Shown piece after piece: positions 1 to 9,723 of a DNA stretch of 64,000 bases (position 1 is the first letter of the stretch; each line of letters begins with the position of its first letter). A model generated the notes under the pieces. The model was not told where the DNA came from. It did no database searches and worked only from the letters and a program-made list of their open reading frames with translations. A program made the position numbers and the translations under genes. The stretch is from Metabacillus halosaccharovorans (GTDB lineage: Bacteria > Bacillota > Bacilli > Bacillales > Bacillaceae), in the NCBI RefSeq assembly GCF_002019635.1, contig NZ_KV917372.1:620001-684000 (forward strand), given 5' to 3'.

Positions 1-9
1 TTTTCATAT

Positions 10-1632
10 TTAGCGTCCTTCTTGCATATATTTCATCCACTTTTTTAATCTAATACCACAAATACCATACCCAACTGCTGAAAGAATAGTTAAACCACCA
101 GATAACTGCCATAACAAATCCTGTGAAGAAACTATACTATAACCAACCCCAATAAGACCAATTAAAGCAAGTTGAAAGCATCGTTTCTTATTATTTTCAA
201 TAATGGTAAATTGAAAAAGTCTCCTTTGTTCCGTTTCTTTTACCATTTCGTACTTTTTAGGAGCTTGGAGGAAATCAGTAACAGAATGAATGATTTTAAA
301 TAGTGGTTGAGATTTTGCCCATTGCCATAAAAAAGACCATTTATTATTTCCTTGTGACTGTAACCATTTCATAAAAACGGGTTTACCTAGCTCTAGCAAT
401 TCTTGATCCGGAACTAAGTTGCGTAAATTACCTTCAATAGTGACAACAGCTCGCCCTAAAAATACAAACCTAGTTGGAACTTGAATCGGTAATGCTTGTA
501 TGAGATCATTCATTTCAAGTTTTAATTTGAGTAGGTCTGCTTCCATTAGCTGTGATGGATCAAAGGATACAAGCTCTTCCATCAATTTCTCCATCGTTCG
601 GGAATTATCCTGGGAATGTAAAAATTCTAAATGATATAAACATTCTACTGCTTTCGTATAATCTTTTGCTAGTACACTACCGATTAAAGTTTGGAAGTAA
701 GTAGCATCCTTTTTTGAAATCTCCCCGACCATCCCTAAATCTAACATAATAACTTTTCCTTCTGATGAAAAAAGGATGTTCCCTGGGTGAGGATCAGCAT
801 GAAACAAACCAGGTTCTAACCATTGTGGAAGAAAAGCACTAATTAACCGTTTAGCCAGCTCTTCCCTGCTAAATGGTAACTGATTAATTTGCTGTTCATC
901 CGAAAGTCTTATTCCCTCAACCCATTCCATGACAAGGATTTTTGATGTACAAAGATCTTTATAAACAGATGGGATTTGCACGATATCAGAGGACGACTTA
1001 TAGCGCTCCTTAAAATATATAAGTGATTTCATTTCCAATTGAAAATCAAGTTCTTGTTCAATCACCTGCTTTAATTCATTGAACAACACGTTAAAATGAA
1101 TAAATCCCTTTGGAACTGGCACAAAGTGATCAGCAAACCAAATGATGATTCTTAAAGTACGAAAGTCAGTTTGAATAATGGATTGAATGTGAGGTCGCTG
1201 TACTTTAATCGCAACCGTTGTTCCATTCTTCAATACTCCTTTATATACCTCTCCAATTGACGCGGAAGCGATCGAATGTTGATCAATTGATTGTAAATGG
1301 TAGTCAAGACTTTCACCCCATTCATTTTCCAATTGTTTTTTAATCTCATCCCAGTTTGAAGGAGGGACCTTATCGGTTAAATCTTGAATTTGACTGATAA
1401 AAGCATGTGGAAGCAAATCTGAACGAATACTCAATATTTGCCCAATTTTGATTAGTAGGCCCTCTAACTCAAATAATGTTTTTCGAAACTTCTTACCAAT
1501 CTCAAGCCATAATTTTTCCCAATCAGAATCAGATTTTTTCCTTAATTTATACCAGTAGATTTTGAGAAAAATCGAGAAAAATAATGTTAAAACTTTGTAG
1601 ATTCTTTTCCATTTACTTTTCACTGCCATCAT
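10..1632 (-). CDS. UbiB/ABC1 (AarF) family atypical kinase-like protein
   Basis: 540 residues of the UbiB/ABC1/AarF family, a protein-kinase-like fold that in characterised members acts as an ATPase in isoprenoid-quinone metabolism. Visible family motifs are the KxGQ-type segment LIKIGQILSIRSDLLP near residue 60, the Ala-rich loop SIASASIGEVYKG near 125, the invariant-lysine strand VAIKVQRPH, and the catalytic/metal segments HADPHPGNILF and MLDLGMVG near 285-300. Two hydrophobic helices near residues 490-530 would anchor the C-terminus in the membrane, usual for this family. A second ATG three bases in is better spaced from the AGAGG ribosome site. It is a single gene, divergent from the next. 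The substrate cannot be read from sequence. Confidence 0.88.
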   Translation of the reverse strand: MMAVKSKWKRIYKVLTLFFSIFLKIYWYKLRKKSDSDWEKLWLEIGKKFRKTLFELEGLLIKIGQILSIRSDLLPHAFISQIQDLTDKVPPSNWDEIKKQLENEWGESLDYHLQSIDQHSIASASIGEVYKGVLKNGTTVAIKVQRPHIQSIIQTDFRTLRIIIWFADHFVPVPKGFIHFNVLFNELKQVIEQELDFQLEMKSLIYFKERYKSSSDIVQIPSVYKDLCTSKILVMEWVEGIRLSDEQQINQLPFSREELAKRLISAFLPQWLEPGLFHADPHPGNILFSSEGKVIMLDLGMVGEISKKDATYFQTLIGSVLAKDYTKAVECLYHLEFLHSQDNSRTMEKLMEELVSFDPSQLMEADLLKLKLEMNDLIQALPIQVPTRFVFLGRAVVTIEGNLRNLVPDQELLELGKPVFMKWLQSQGNNKWSFLWQWAKSQPLFKIIHSVTDFLQAPKKYEMVKETEQRRLFQFTIIENNKKRCFQLALIGLIGVGYSIVSSQDLLWQLSGGLTILSAVGYGICGIRLKKWMKYMQEGR

Positions 1633-1849
1633 AATACCTCTTTTAGATTTAATGACAAACTGCTAGGTAACTCATTATCAATTATTATTCAAATTATACC
1701 ATTTTTTACTAATCCGTACCCTTAGTTTATCTTTTAAAGGATGATAACCTTTTCAAAAGAAATTAACATTTGAATTCAAAACAAATGTCTTTTCAAATTG
1801 CTGAAAAAGGATTAAGATAGGTCTATGAATTGGCAAAGGGGTGAGATCA

Positions 1850-2206
1850 TTGAGACATCGTTTGCTATTTAAATCATTCTTTTTGTTATTGATCTTCATA
1901 ACTAGCATACATCTCGTTTCAATGTCGCAAGTACATCATCCTATTAGTCTAGGCAAAGTCATAGCCGTAGAAAATGAAGCAGCAACTGGATATACTTTAC
2001 TTGAAGAAGATCAAAAACATTTCGATTTTTATGGCATTTTACCGGAAATTGCATACACAGTACTAATTGCAATAGCGTTATTGCTTTATAGCTATTTTAC
2101 TACTTGGAATCAACGAATAAGGCAATTTTTGTATGCTGTTTATTATCAATCATCTTATTTTTCTAAAGATCGTTTATATCAATCTTCCTTAATAAAATCA
2201 GTTTAA
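1850..2206 (+). CDS. small two-helix membrane protein, unknown function
   Basis: 118 residues. I chose the TTG at 1850 because AAAGGGGTG lies just upstream, while the in-frame GTG at 1841 would sit inside that ribosome site. An N-terminal hydrophobic stretch (residues 5-25) looks like a signal or anchor, followed by about 40 polar residues and a second membrane helix near 62-85 (LPEIAYTVLIAIALLLYSYF), then a basic, Tyr-rich tail. I do not recognise the family. It is 18 bases upstream of another tiny membrane gene, so the two are probably co-transcribed up to the terminator at 2352-2385. Confidence 0.6.
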   Translation: MRHRLLFKSFFLLLIFITSIHLVSMSQVHHPISLGKVIAVENEAATGYTLLEEDQKHFDFYGILPEIAYTVLIAIALLLYSYFTTWNQRIRQFLYAVYYQSSYFSKDRLYQSSLIKSV

Positions 2207-2224
2207 AAATTGGAGGTTATATAA

Positions 2225-2344
2225 ATGATGTTTATTTTAAGAATGTTACCGATCGTGTTGTTTTCAGTTACAGCCTTAAGTCTTTTTACGTACCAAGGTA
2301 TTGAAATTGTTCACGCATTTACAGACTATTTCCAAAAAAAATAA
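2225..2344 (+). CDS. 39-residue single-helix membrane peptide
   Basis: The reading frame begins ATG ATG and is preceded by GGAGG at 9-nt spacing. It ends TAA at 2342-2344. The product starts MMFILRMLPIVLFSVTALSL, one hydrophobic helix (residues 4-22), then a short polar tail ending QKK. It follows the 118-residue membrane gene closely and runs into a strong terminator. Function unknown. The good ribosome site and operon position are the main support. Confidence 0.55.
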   Translation: MMFILRMLPIVLFSVTALSLFTYQGIEIVHAFTDYFQKK

Positions 2345-2349
2345 TGAAA

Positions 2350-2390
2350 ATAAGGGCTGATCCACTGCTTTATGGATCAGCCCTTTTGAC
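2350..2390. terminator. bidirectional terminator between small membrane gene and parC
   Basis: A 13-bp perfect stem, AAGGGCTGATCCA (2352-2364) pairing with 2373-2385, 8-nt loop, with T-rich flanks on both sides. It can end the plus-strand small genes and the minus-strand parE-parC operon. Confidence 0.85.
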
Positions 2391-2392
2391 TT

Positions 2393-4831
2393 TTATTTAC
2401 CTGTTTCCTCTTTCACTTCTATCCATGTTTCCTTTACAGAGCCGGCATCTTGTTCATCAATCACAAACGAACCGTTACTATATCGATCATTCGCTCTTAA
2501 TGTAGAGACATCAACACTTTCAATAACACCTTTTTCTGATTCAAGGAAAAATTCCTCATTTTGATAAACAATCGCAGCACCGACAATTCGGTGTGGATTA
2601 TTTTTAAGTTCTCTTAACATGATAAGTCCACGTTTTGCTCTTGAAGACTTTTCAAAGTCATTTATGGACATTTTTTTCACTGCTCCTCTTTGCGTAGCAA
2701 TGACTAAAAATGCCTTCTTATCCCGTTTTAACATACTTCCGCTTACAACATAATCATCCTGCTTTAAGTTAATACCTTTAACACCTGCAGCACGAGGTCC
2801 AACGATATTCACTTCTTCTTCTTCAAACCATAATCCATAACCAAGATGTGTGACTAAGAAAAGATCTTCCTTGCCTGATGTCAGATGAACATCGACCAGG
2901 ATGTCATCACCTTTAAGATTAACAGCAACAAGAGGTTTAGAATACCTCTGTGCTTTATATACGCTAAGCTCAGATTTTTTCACCATACCTGATTTTGTCA
3001 CAAATGTAACAAAGTATGGTTCCTCAAAGTTTTTAACTGGGATCGCCTTGATAATTTCTTCATCGCGTTCAATTGGAATAATATTAGCAATATGTTGTCC
3101 AAGGTCCTTCCATCGTATATCAGGCAGTTCATGTACCGGACAGTACAGGTAATTACCTTTATTTGTAAACAACAGCACAACATCTGTTGTATTAATGTCG
3201 ATTTTAGAAAGTAAACGATCTTTTTCTTTCATACCAAAATCCTGCCCATTTGATGCTGCATAAGATCTTTGGCTTGTTCGTTTTACATAACCGTCTTTAG
3301 TAACAGTTACGATCACATCTTCAGATGCAACCATGACTTCAAGGTTTATCTTTATTTCTTCAATTTCTGCTTCAATGACCGAGCGACGATCATCAGCGTA
3401 TGTTTTCTTCACTCTTTTTAGATCATTTTTAATGACTTTAAGAAGGACTTTCTCATCATTAAGAATATTAATTAATTCTTGAATTTTTTTAGCCAGCTCT
3501 TCTGCTTCATTTCTTAACGCTGTTATATCTGTATTTGTTAAACGATACAACTGTAATGAAACGATTGCTTCTGCTTGTGGTTCTGAAAATTGATATTTCT
3601 TAATTAAATTATCCTTTGCATCTCTTTTATCCTTTGAAGCACGGATTGTCGCAATCACTTCATCTAAGATAGATAAAGCCTTAATTAGCCCTTCAACAAT
3701 ATGCTGTCTTTCTTGTGCTTTGCGCAGCTCATATTTTGAGCGATTTGTCACAACTTCCTTCTGATGACCAATATAGGCATCAAGAATAGAAGGTAGGCTC
3801 ATCAACATTGGACGGCGATTATGGATTGCGACCATATTAAAGTTATAAGTTATTTGCAAATCACTGTTTTTATATAAATAATTTAGAACTCCAGCCGCAT
3901 TGCCATCCTTTTTTAACTCAATGACAATTCGTAACCCGGTACGATCTGTCTCATCACGTACTTCGGCAATCCCTTCAACCTTACGTTCAATTCTAAATTC
4001 ATCGATTCGCTTAACTAGATTTGCTTTATTCACTTCAAATGGAATTTCAGTAATCGTAATTTGCTGTTTTCCACCACGAATCTCTTCTATTTCCGCTTTA
4101 CCACGAACAATAATTTTTCCTTTACCTGTTTCATAGGCCTTCTTTATCCCGTCAACACCTTGAATAATCCCACCAGTTGGAAAATCTGGACCTTGAATTA
4201 CCGTCATTAATTCATCAACTGTACATTCAGGTTTATCCATTCGTTTGATGACGGCATCAATTACTTCACCTAAATGATGTGGGGGGATATCTGTTGCATA
4301 ACCAGCAGATATTCCCGTCGAACCATTGACTAATAGATTTGGAAACATAGCTGGAAGAACTAAAGGTTCCTTGCTTGTATCATCAAAGTTTGGAACAAAT
4401 TCAACTGTTTCCTTTTCTATGTCACGTAACAATTCTGAAGCAATCGCTGATAATCTTGCTTCTGTATAACGCATTGCAGCAGGTGGATCACCATCAATAC
4501 TCCCATTATTTCCATGCATTTGGATCTGTAAATTTCTGACTTTCCAGTCCTGGCTCATCCGAACCATGGCTTCATAAACAGATGAATCACCATGTGGATG
4601 GTAATTACCAATAACATTCCCAACTGTTTTTGCTGATTTACGGTAGTTCTTATCATTTGTATTCCCGTCAACATGCATTGCATATAAAATTCTTCGTTGT
4701 ACAGGCTTTAATCCATCACGCGCATCTGGTAATGCACGATCTTGAATAATGTACTTACTATAACGTCCAAAACGGTCACCAAGCACATCTTCAAGAGGTA
4801 AATCGCGATATACTTCTACTGAATTGCTCAT
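2393..4831 (-). CDS. parC: DNA topoisomerase IV subunit A
   Basis: 812 residues; with ParE it decatenates replicated chromosomes. The active-site tyrosine is Tyr122 in AAMRYTEARLS. The quinolone-resistance region HPHGDSSVYEAM (about 79-90) carries the usual Ser and Glu, so no classic resistance substitution is seen. Where GyrA would carry its Gln-Arg-Arg-Gly-Gly box, the text reads SQRSYAASNGQDFGMKEKD, which supports ParC over GyrA. Six-bladed C-terminal repeats follow. The ATG is 3 bases after the parE stop, with GAGGAGG inside the parE end, so the two are translationally linked. A terminator follows at 2352-2385. Confidence 0.96.
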   Translation of the reverse strand: MSNSVEVYRDLPLEDVLGDRFGRYSKYIIQDRALPDARDGLKPVQRRILYAMHVDGNTNDKNYRKSAKTVGNVIGNYHPHGDSSVYEAMVRMSQDWKVRNLQIQMHGNNGSIDGDPPAAMRYTEARLSAIASELLRDIEKETVEFVPNFDDTSKEPLVLPAMFPNLLVNGSTGISAGYATDIPPHHLGEVIDAVIKRMDKPECTVDELMTVIQGPDFPTGGIIQGVDGIKKAYETGKGKIIVRGKAEIEEIRGGKQQITITEIPFEVNKANLVKRIDEFRIERKVEGIAEVRDETDRTGLRIVIELKKDGNAAGVLNYLYKNSDLQITYNFNMVAIHNRRPMLMSLPSILDAYIGHQKEVVTNRSKYELRKAQERQHIVEGLIKALSILDEVIATIRASKDKRDAKDNLIKKYQFSEPQAEAIVSLQLYRLTNTDITALRNEAEELAKKIQELINILNDEKVLLKVIKNDLKRVKKTYADDRRSVIEAEIEEIKINLEVMVASEDVIVTVTKDGYVKRTSQRSYAASNGQDFGMKEKDRLLSKIDINTTDVVLLFTNKGNYLYCPVHELPDIRWKDLGQHIANIIPIERDEEIIKAIPVKNFEEPYFVTFVTKSGMVKKSELSVYKAQRYSKPLVAVNLKGDDILVDVHLTSGKEDLFLVTHLGYGLWFEEEEVNIVGPRAAGVKGINLKQDDYVVSGSMLKRDKKAFLVIATQRGAVKKMSINDFEKSSRAKRGLIMLRELKNNPHRIVGAAIVYQNEEFFLESEKGVIESVDVSTLRANDRYSNGSFVIDEQDAGSVKETWIEVKEETGK

Positions 4832-4834
4832 TGC

Positions 4835-6802
4835 CTATACCTCCTCTGCGACCGATAAATGCTCATTTTCTAATATATTTGTTTCTTCATCAAGACCGAA
4901 TGCTACATTGTTTTCAATCCATTTTCTACGTGGTTCAACTTTATCACCCATAAGTGTTGTGACACGCCTTTCAGCACGAGCTGCATCATCAATTTTGACA
5001 CGAATAAGCGTTCTTGATTCCGGGTTCATTGTTGTTTCCCAAAGCTGATCTGCATTCATTTCACCAAGACCTTTATAACGTTGAATCATATAACCTTTTC
5101 CTACCTTAGAGATGGCATCACTTAGCTCATCATCAGACCATGCGTACTCAATAACTTCCTTTTTGCCTGAACCTTTACTTACCTTGTATAAAGGCGGCAG
5201 AGCAATAAATACTTTTCCATTTTCAATTAGCGGTTTCATATAGCGATAGAAGAATGTTAATAACAGTACTTGAATATGAGCACCATCTGTATCTGCATCA
5301 GTCATAATAATGACTTTATCATAATTTATATCTTCTAAAGTAAACTCTGCTCCAACACCTGCTCCAATTGCATGAATAATTGTATTAATTTCTTCATTCT
5401 TAAAAATATCTGCTAATTTAGCTTTTTCTGTATTGATAACTTTCCCTCTTAAAGGAAGTACTGCTTGGAACCTTCTGTCCCTACCTTGTTTTGCAGAACC
5501 TCCTGCAGAATCACCCTCAACAAGATATAGTTCATTTTTTAATGGATTACGTGATTGGGCAGGTGTAAGTTTACCGCTCAATGTCGTTTCAGAACGTTTT
5601 CGCTTTTTGCCGCTCCGTGCTTCCTCACGTGCTTTTCTGGCAGCCTCTCTAGCTTGAAACGCTTTAATCGCTTTTTTTACAAGAAGTGTACCTGCGTCAG
5701 GATTTTCTTCTAAAAAGTAAGAAAGGTTTTCAGAAACAATGGCATCAACTGCTGATCTTGCTTCACTTGTCCCAAGCTTACCTTTCGTCTGACCTTCAAA
5801 TTGTAAGAGCTCTTCAGGAATTCTTACAGATACAATCGCTGATAAACCTTCACGAATATCAGAACCCTCTAAATTTTTATCTTTCTCTTTTAGTAATCCT
5901 GTTTTTCTTGCATATTCATTAAAGGCTCTTGTCATCGCTGTTTTAGAACCTGCTTCATGGGTTCCGCCATCTTTTGTCCGAACATTATTAACGAATGATA
6001 AAATATTTTCTGAGTACCCATCGTTGAATTGAAAAGCAAAATCAACTTCAATGCCATTTTGCTCACCTTCAAATGAAACCACCGGGTGTAGGGCATCTTT
6101 TTCTTCATTTAAGTAAGTGACAAATGCTTCAATTCCTGTCTCGTAATGGTATACCTCTGATTGATCATGTCGCTCATCAATTAATTCAATTTTAAACCCT
6201 TTCAAAAGAAAAGCAGATTCGCGAAGACGTTCACTTAATGTTTCAAAGTTATAAGTTGTCGTACTAAACATAGTTGGATCAGGTTTAAAATGAATTTTTG
6301 TACCTGTTTTGTTGGTTTTTCCTTTTTTCTCTAAAGTTGTCACAGGCTTCCCGCCGTTTTCAAAGCGTTGTTCATAAATAAAACCATCGCGTTGAATAGT
6401 TACAACAAGCCATTCTGAGAGGGCATTAACTACTGATGCCCCTACTCCATGTAAACCGCCACTTGTTTTATATCCACCTTGCCCGAACTTTCCGCCTGCA
6501 TGAAGAACCGTTAAGATGACTTCAGGTGTTGGTTTTCCTAGTTTGTGCATACCAATCGGCATACCTCTACCCTTATCTTGAACAGAAATACTGTTATCTT
6601 TATGTATTTTGACTATTATATGATCTCCATGTCCTGCTAAAGCCTCGTCCACAGAGTTATCAACGATTTCGTAAACGAGATGATGCAAGCCCCGGCTATC
6701 TGTACTACCAATGTACATACCAGGTCGTTTTCTTACAGCCTCAAGACCTTCGAGGACCTGAATCGCATCATCATTATATTCAAACTGTTGCTTCTTTCCC
6801 AA
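4835..6802 (-). CDS. parE: DNA topoisomerase IV subunit B
   Basis: 655 residues, the ATPase/TOPRIM half of topoisomerase IV. GHKL ATP-site motifs are EIVDNSVDEALAG (about 46-58), DKGRGMP and GLHGVGASVVNALS. The TOPRIM residues appear as LVEGDSAGGSAKQGRDRR and the DxDxD segment MTDADTDGAH. Length matches Bacillus ParE. Translation starts at a TTG (6802) behind AAAGGGG at 9-nt spacing. It is the first gene of a parE-parC operon in the order found in B. subtilis. Confidence 0.96.
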   Translation of the reverse strand: MGKKQQFEYNDDAIQVLEGLEAVRKRPGMYIGSTDSRGLHHLVYEIVDNSVDEALAGHGDHIIVKIHKDNSISVQDKGRGMPIGMHKLGKPTPEVILTVLHAGGKFGQGGYKTSGGLHGVGASVVNALSEWLVVTIQRDGFIYEQRFENGGKPVTTLEKKGKTNKTGTKIHFKPDPTMFSTTTYNFETLSERLRESAFLLKGFKIELIDERHDQSEVYHYETGIEAFVTYLNEEKDALHPVVSFEGEQNGIEVDFAFQFNDGYSENILSFVNNVRTKDGGTHEAGSKTAMTRAFNEYARKTGLLKEKDKNLEGSDIREGLSAIVSVRIPEELLQFEGQTKGKLGTSEARSAVDAIVSENLSYFLEENPDAGTLLVKKAIKAFQAREAARKAREEARSGKKRKRSETTLSGKLTPAQSRNPLKNELYLVEGDSAGGSAKQGRDRRFQAVLPLRGKVINTEKAKLADIFKNEEINTIIHAIGAGVGAEFTLEDINYDKVIIMTDADTDGAHIQVLLLTFFYRYMKPLIENGKVFIALPPLYKVSKGSGKKEVIEYAWSDDELSDAISKVGKGYMIQRYKGLGEMNADQLWETTMNPESRTLIRVKIDDAARAERRVTTLMGDKVEPRRKWIENNVAFGLDEETNILENEHLSVAEEV

Positions 6803-7019
6803 GCGACTAAACCCCTTTCAGTGACAAACAATTAAATCTTTTTCACAATAGAACGCATGTTTTAGTATTTTATACAATAATTTGCAGATCGACAACCCCC
6901 ACAAATGAAGAGAAAATCAAGTAAAAGTTTTCTAACATTATTATCTTACCACTTACCTCATATCCATGCTTTATTGTATATGGTAATTTGGTTTTAGGAA
7001 ACATTATTCGCATAATAAA

Positions 7020-7050
7020 ATAAAAATCCTTGTTTTTACAAGGATTTTCT
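7020..7050 (-). terminator. terminator of yneT
   Basis: 10-bp stem AAAATCCTTG (7023-7032) with 7039-7048, 6-nt loop, T-rich downstream on the minus strand. It lies directly after the yneT stop. The rest of the 267-bp gap to parE holds no gene I can support. Confidence 0.75.
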
Positions 7051-7069
7051 TCAAAAAAGAACAAATAAA

Positions 7070-7483
7070 TTACTTTGTCATAGCATGCTCAACCTTAATA
7101 CAACGATTCATGATAACGGTTTTATGATTGTCTTTCAGCAATTGATAGGCTTCTTCGTTTTCTAACCCGAGCTGTGCCCAGTATACATCTGCATCAATTT
7201 TCAAAAATTCCTGAGCAACTTCCAACAAATGTTCTGAGCGGCGAAACACATTGACGATATCAACATGACCTTTTATATCAGTTAATGAAGCTACTGCCTT
7301 TTGACCTAATACTTCATCTACAGTAGGATTTACAGGAATAATCTCATATCCTGCATTCTGCATCGCTTTACTTACCATGTATGATGTACGCTCTGGATTA
7401 TTAGACAAACCGACAACTGCTATCGTTTTACTATCCTTTAAAATTTGGCAAATTTCTTCTCTAGTTGGATTTTCAATCGACAT
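7070..7483 (-). CDS. yneT: CoA-binding Rossmann-fold protein (YneT-like)
   Basis: 137 residues of the CoA_binding (succinyl-CoA synthetase alpha N-domain-like) family. The nucleotide loop reads IAVVGLSNNPERTSYMVSKA, with later conserved VNPT, VDIVNVFRR and VIMNRCIKVEH segments. I chose the ATG at 7483 (MSIENPTREE), 9 nt after GGAG; upstream in-frame starts at 7531 and 7510 lack a site. It is next to parE and divergent from plsY, as in B. subtilis. The family binds CoA, but its role is not established. Confidence 0.85.
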   Translation of the reverse strand: MSIENPTREEICQILKDSKTIAVVGLSNNPERTSYMVSKAMQNAGYEIIPVNPTVDEVLGQKAVASLTDIKGHVDIVNVFRRSEHLLEVAQEFLKIDADVYWAQLGLENEEAYQLLKDNHKTVIMNRCIKVEHAMTK

Positions 7484-7721
7484 TTTTTCCATCTCCTTTT
7501 CCTCTATCATAACAATATAGAAACTTGGCAAACAATGATTTTGCCTTCGACAACAAGGAGTTTTGCTTCCTTTGTATGGAATTGAAACTTAACTCTTATA
7601 CTATATACGACGTTTGAATATTACTTATAACATGAGTGTTTTTATCTTTTTTTATTCTCTCGTAGTGTTTTTATCAATTATCATGATAGAATATAAAAAG
7701 AATATGCAAAGGAGTACATAT

Positions 7722-8306
7722 ATGATTGAAGCCATTATTTTTATATTAGCTTATTTATTAGGTTCCATTCCATCCGGCCTTATAGTAGGCAAACTAGGGT
7801 ATGGGATTGACATACGTGAACATGGGAGCGGGAATTTAGGTGGAACGAATACTTTTCGAACATTAGGAATAAAAGCAGGTTTACTTGTCACAGGAGCTGA
7901 TATATTAAAAGGAACACTTGCTGCTGCTTTACCTTTATTATTCGGTTTAGACCACTTGCATCCTTTATTAGTTGGGATCTTTGCCGTTGTTGGCCACACA
8001 TATCCAATTTTCGCGAAATTTAGAGGTGGAAAAGCAGTTGCTACATCTGGCGGTGTACTTTTATGTTATGTACCGTTATTATTTATAACGATGTTAGCCT
8101 TCTTTTTTATTGTTCTTTATATCTCAAAATATGTTTCACTTTCATCTATGCTCGCAGGAGTTTATGGAATCATTTACAGCTTATTTACAAAAGATATTCC
8201 ACTTATCATTGTGATAACGTTGTTAACTTCATTTGTTGTCTATCGCCATCGTGCAAATATTAAACGAATTATCGATAAGACAGAGCCGAAAGTAAAGTGG
8301 CTTTAA
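7722..8306 (+). CDS. plsY: acyl phosphate:glycerol-3-phosphate acyltransferase
   Basis: 194 residues. PlsY transfers the acyl group from acyl-phosphate to glycerol-3-phosphate, the first committed step of membrane phospholipid synthesis. Five hydrophobic helices are visible. The three cytoplasmic motifs are present: [10 protein letters not shown] with [36 protein letters not shown] (written here only to Gly-Gly), and HRANIKRI. The start at 7722 follows AAAGGAG by 7 nt and matches family length; the frame is open further upstream but has no ribosome site there. A terminator follows. Confidence 0.95.
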   Translation: MIEAIIFILAYLLGSIPSGLIVGKLGYGIDIREHGSGNLGGTNTFRTLGIKAGLLVTGADILKGTLAAALPLLFGLDHLHPLLVGIFAVVGHTYPIFAKFRGGKAVATSGGVLLCYVPLLFITMLAFFFIVLYISKYVSLSSMLAGVYGIIYSLFTKDIPLIIVITLLTSFVVYRHRANIKRIIDKTEPKVKWL

Positions 8307-8307
8307 T

Positions 8308-8362
8308 AAAGAAGATAAAGTAAACAGGATACTATTTCTGTTTTACTACATCTTCTTTTTTA
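8308..8362 (+). terminator. terminator of plsY
   Basis: Long imperfect stem: GAAGAT-AAAGTAAACAG pairs with CTGTTTTACTACATCTTC around a short loop, followed by a T tract (8354-8361). Confidence 0.75.
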
Positions 8363-8446
8363 TTTTCGCAATGTTCATCATTAGCCCTAACAACACATCT
8401 ATATTATAATTAAGATAAGTTTATAAAACATAAGGAGTGTTAGGAT

Positions 8447-8734
8447 TTGAAAATTACCATTGATAACAAAGCAGCAGATTGGTATATAAATGAATTACAA
8501 CTTGAAGAGGGTGACACTGTTCAGTTTTTTGTTAGATATGGTGGATGTAGTAATGTACAAAAAGGATTTTCACTTGGAGTTGTGAAGCAAAATCCTGAAG
8601 AAATAGGATCCAGTGTAGAAAGTAAAGGAATTACGTTTTTTGTTGAAAACCGTGATTTATGGTATTTCGATCAACATGATTTACATGTTGATTTAGATGA
8701 AGATGCTGAAGAACCTGTATTTCAATATCATTAA
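8447..8734 (+). CDS. yneR: HesB/IscA-like protein YneR
   Basis: 95 residues of the HesB/IscA-like fold. It starts at TTG (8447), 9 nt after AAGGAG. It has only one cysteine (YGGCSNVQ, about residue 32), so it lacks the three-Cys iron-sulfur set of true A-type carriers. This is the pattern of Bacillus YneR and its relatives. Context (plsY-yneR-yneQ-yneP) matches B. subtilis. Its biochemical role is unknown, and I would not call it an Fe-S scaffold. Confidence 0.82.
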   Translation: MKITIDNKAADWYINELQLEEGDTVQFFVRYGGCSNVQKGFSLGVVKQNPEEIGSSVESKGITFFVENRDLWYFDQHDLHVDLDEDAEEPVFQYH

Positions 8735-8765
8735 TTCAGTGTATTTGAAAGAATTTTTATAAAGT

Positions 8766-8822
8766 AACAAGTGGGGAAATTTCACACGTTCTATATACTA
8801 ATGAAATTCCCCCCCCCTTGTT
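8766..8822. terminator. imperfect hairpin between convergent yneR and yneQ
   Basis: GGGGAAATTTCA (from 8773) pairs with TGAAATTCCCC (ending near 8813) with one bulged A. It runs into a homopolymer of nine C (8809-8817) that abuts the yneQ stop. Likely a shared terminator. The C tract is also a possible slippage site. Confidence 0.5.
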
Positions 8823-9129
8823 ATGTTTTTTGTATTTTAAATCGTTCAATATGGTCTTCTAAACCGTATTCTTTTAATATAGACATTTGTATGTTCCCCA
8901 TTAAATCGAAGTGAGGATATTGTTTATAATGGTGAATCCATTCTCTCTTTAATCCGTATCGAGATCCCCATTGGGCTAATTTGTCAATATCCTTGCAGCC
9001 AACTTTCGTTACACAATGACTATTAGGAAACCGGTCATCTAACCAAAAATGAGTTAAAAACGCGATATTTCCATGATCAATTTCTTGTTTCCAACTATGT
9101 AATTCCTTTCGGGAAATGCCAAATGCCAT
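8821..9129 (-). CDS. yneQ: conserved protein YneQ
   Basis: 102 residues, soluble, rich in His and Trp (ELHSWKQEI, FWLDDRFPNSHC, EWIHHYKQYPHFD). No catalytic motif is known to me. It matches in size and position the uncharacterised Bacillus YneQ. Its ATG abuts the yneP stop (9130), so the pair is translationally coupled. Confidence 0.75.
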   Translation of the reverse strand: MAFGISRKELHSWKQEIDHGNIAFLTHFWLDDRFPNSHCVTKVGCKDIDKLAQWGSRYGLKREWIHHYKQYPHFDLMGNIQMSILKEYGLEDHIERFKIQKT

Positions 9130-9546
9130 TTATTTTTTCGCCTTCTCATAAGCTTCGTGCCACTCCGGGAACATCTTTTTGAATTTAACAGGTCTAAATG
9201 TTTCTTTGTTCACACAAACATGACTAGATTTTGCTTGAACAGCAAGGTCACCGCTTGGTGAAAAGATTTCATATCCATACACACTTTTTATCCCGTTATA
9301 TTCCTCAATCCAGGTGTTGATTGTAGCTGTTTCACCGTAACGCATTGGCTTTTTATAAGAAATTTCCAGGTCAATAACTGGTGATATTATCCCTTGCTCT
9401 TCCATTCCAGCATAAGAAAACCCCAGATCTTGTATAAGTTTTGTTCTGCCAACTTCCATCCACACTAAGTAATTTGCATGGTATACAACACCCATTTGAT
9501 CTGTTTCGGCATATCGAACTTCAATCTCTGCTTTAGATATATGCAT
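9130..9546 (-). CDS. yneP: hotdog-fold acyl-CoA thioesterase (YneP-like)
   Basis: 138 residues of the 4-hydroxybenzoyl-CoA thioesterase family. The diagnostic segment is VRYAETDQMGVVYHANYLVW near residues 10-30, with the catalytic Asp in ETDQMG. Expected to hydrolyse an acyl-CoA or acyl-ACP thioester; the acyl group cannot be assigned. The ATG follows AAGGAGAGAAGAA. It is first in the two-gene yneP-yneQ unit. Confidence 0.88.
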   Translation of the reverse strand: MHISKAEIEVRYAETDQMGVVYHANYLVWMEVGRTKLIQDLGFSYAGMEEQGIISPVIDLEISYKKPMRYGETATINTWIEEYNGIKSVYGYEIFSPSGDLAVQAKSSHVCVNKETFRPVKFKKMFPEWHEAYEKAKK

Positions 9547-9693
9547 TCTTTCTTCTCTCCTTGTTTCCGTAATCCTATTATCAATACTTCAAACAATGAT
9601 AACATAAGTTTTTTTTGGGTGCTAAAGAAAACTACCAGATTGGTGAGGCTAAATGGTAAGCGTAGTTCGTAAGTTCCTTAAGAAGGTATAAAA

Positions 9694-9723
9694 AATAAAC
9701 CAGGCTGTAAAAGCCCGGTTTAT
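9694..9723 (-). terminator. terminator of tlp
   Basis: Stem AAACCAGGCT (9697-9706) with AGCCCGGTTT (9712-9721), one A-C mismatch, 5-nt loop. A minus-strand T tract follows. Confidence 0.7.

Noticed and set aside
6870-7064. 64-codon minus-strand frame downstream of yneT
   Set aside because: It starts within the yneT terminator hairpin and lacks a ribosome site.
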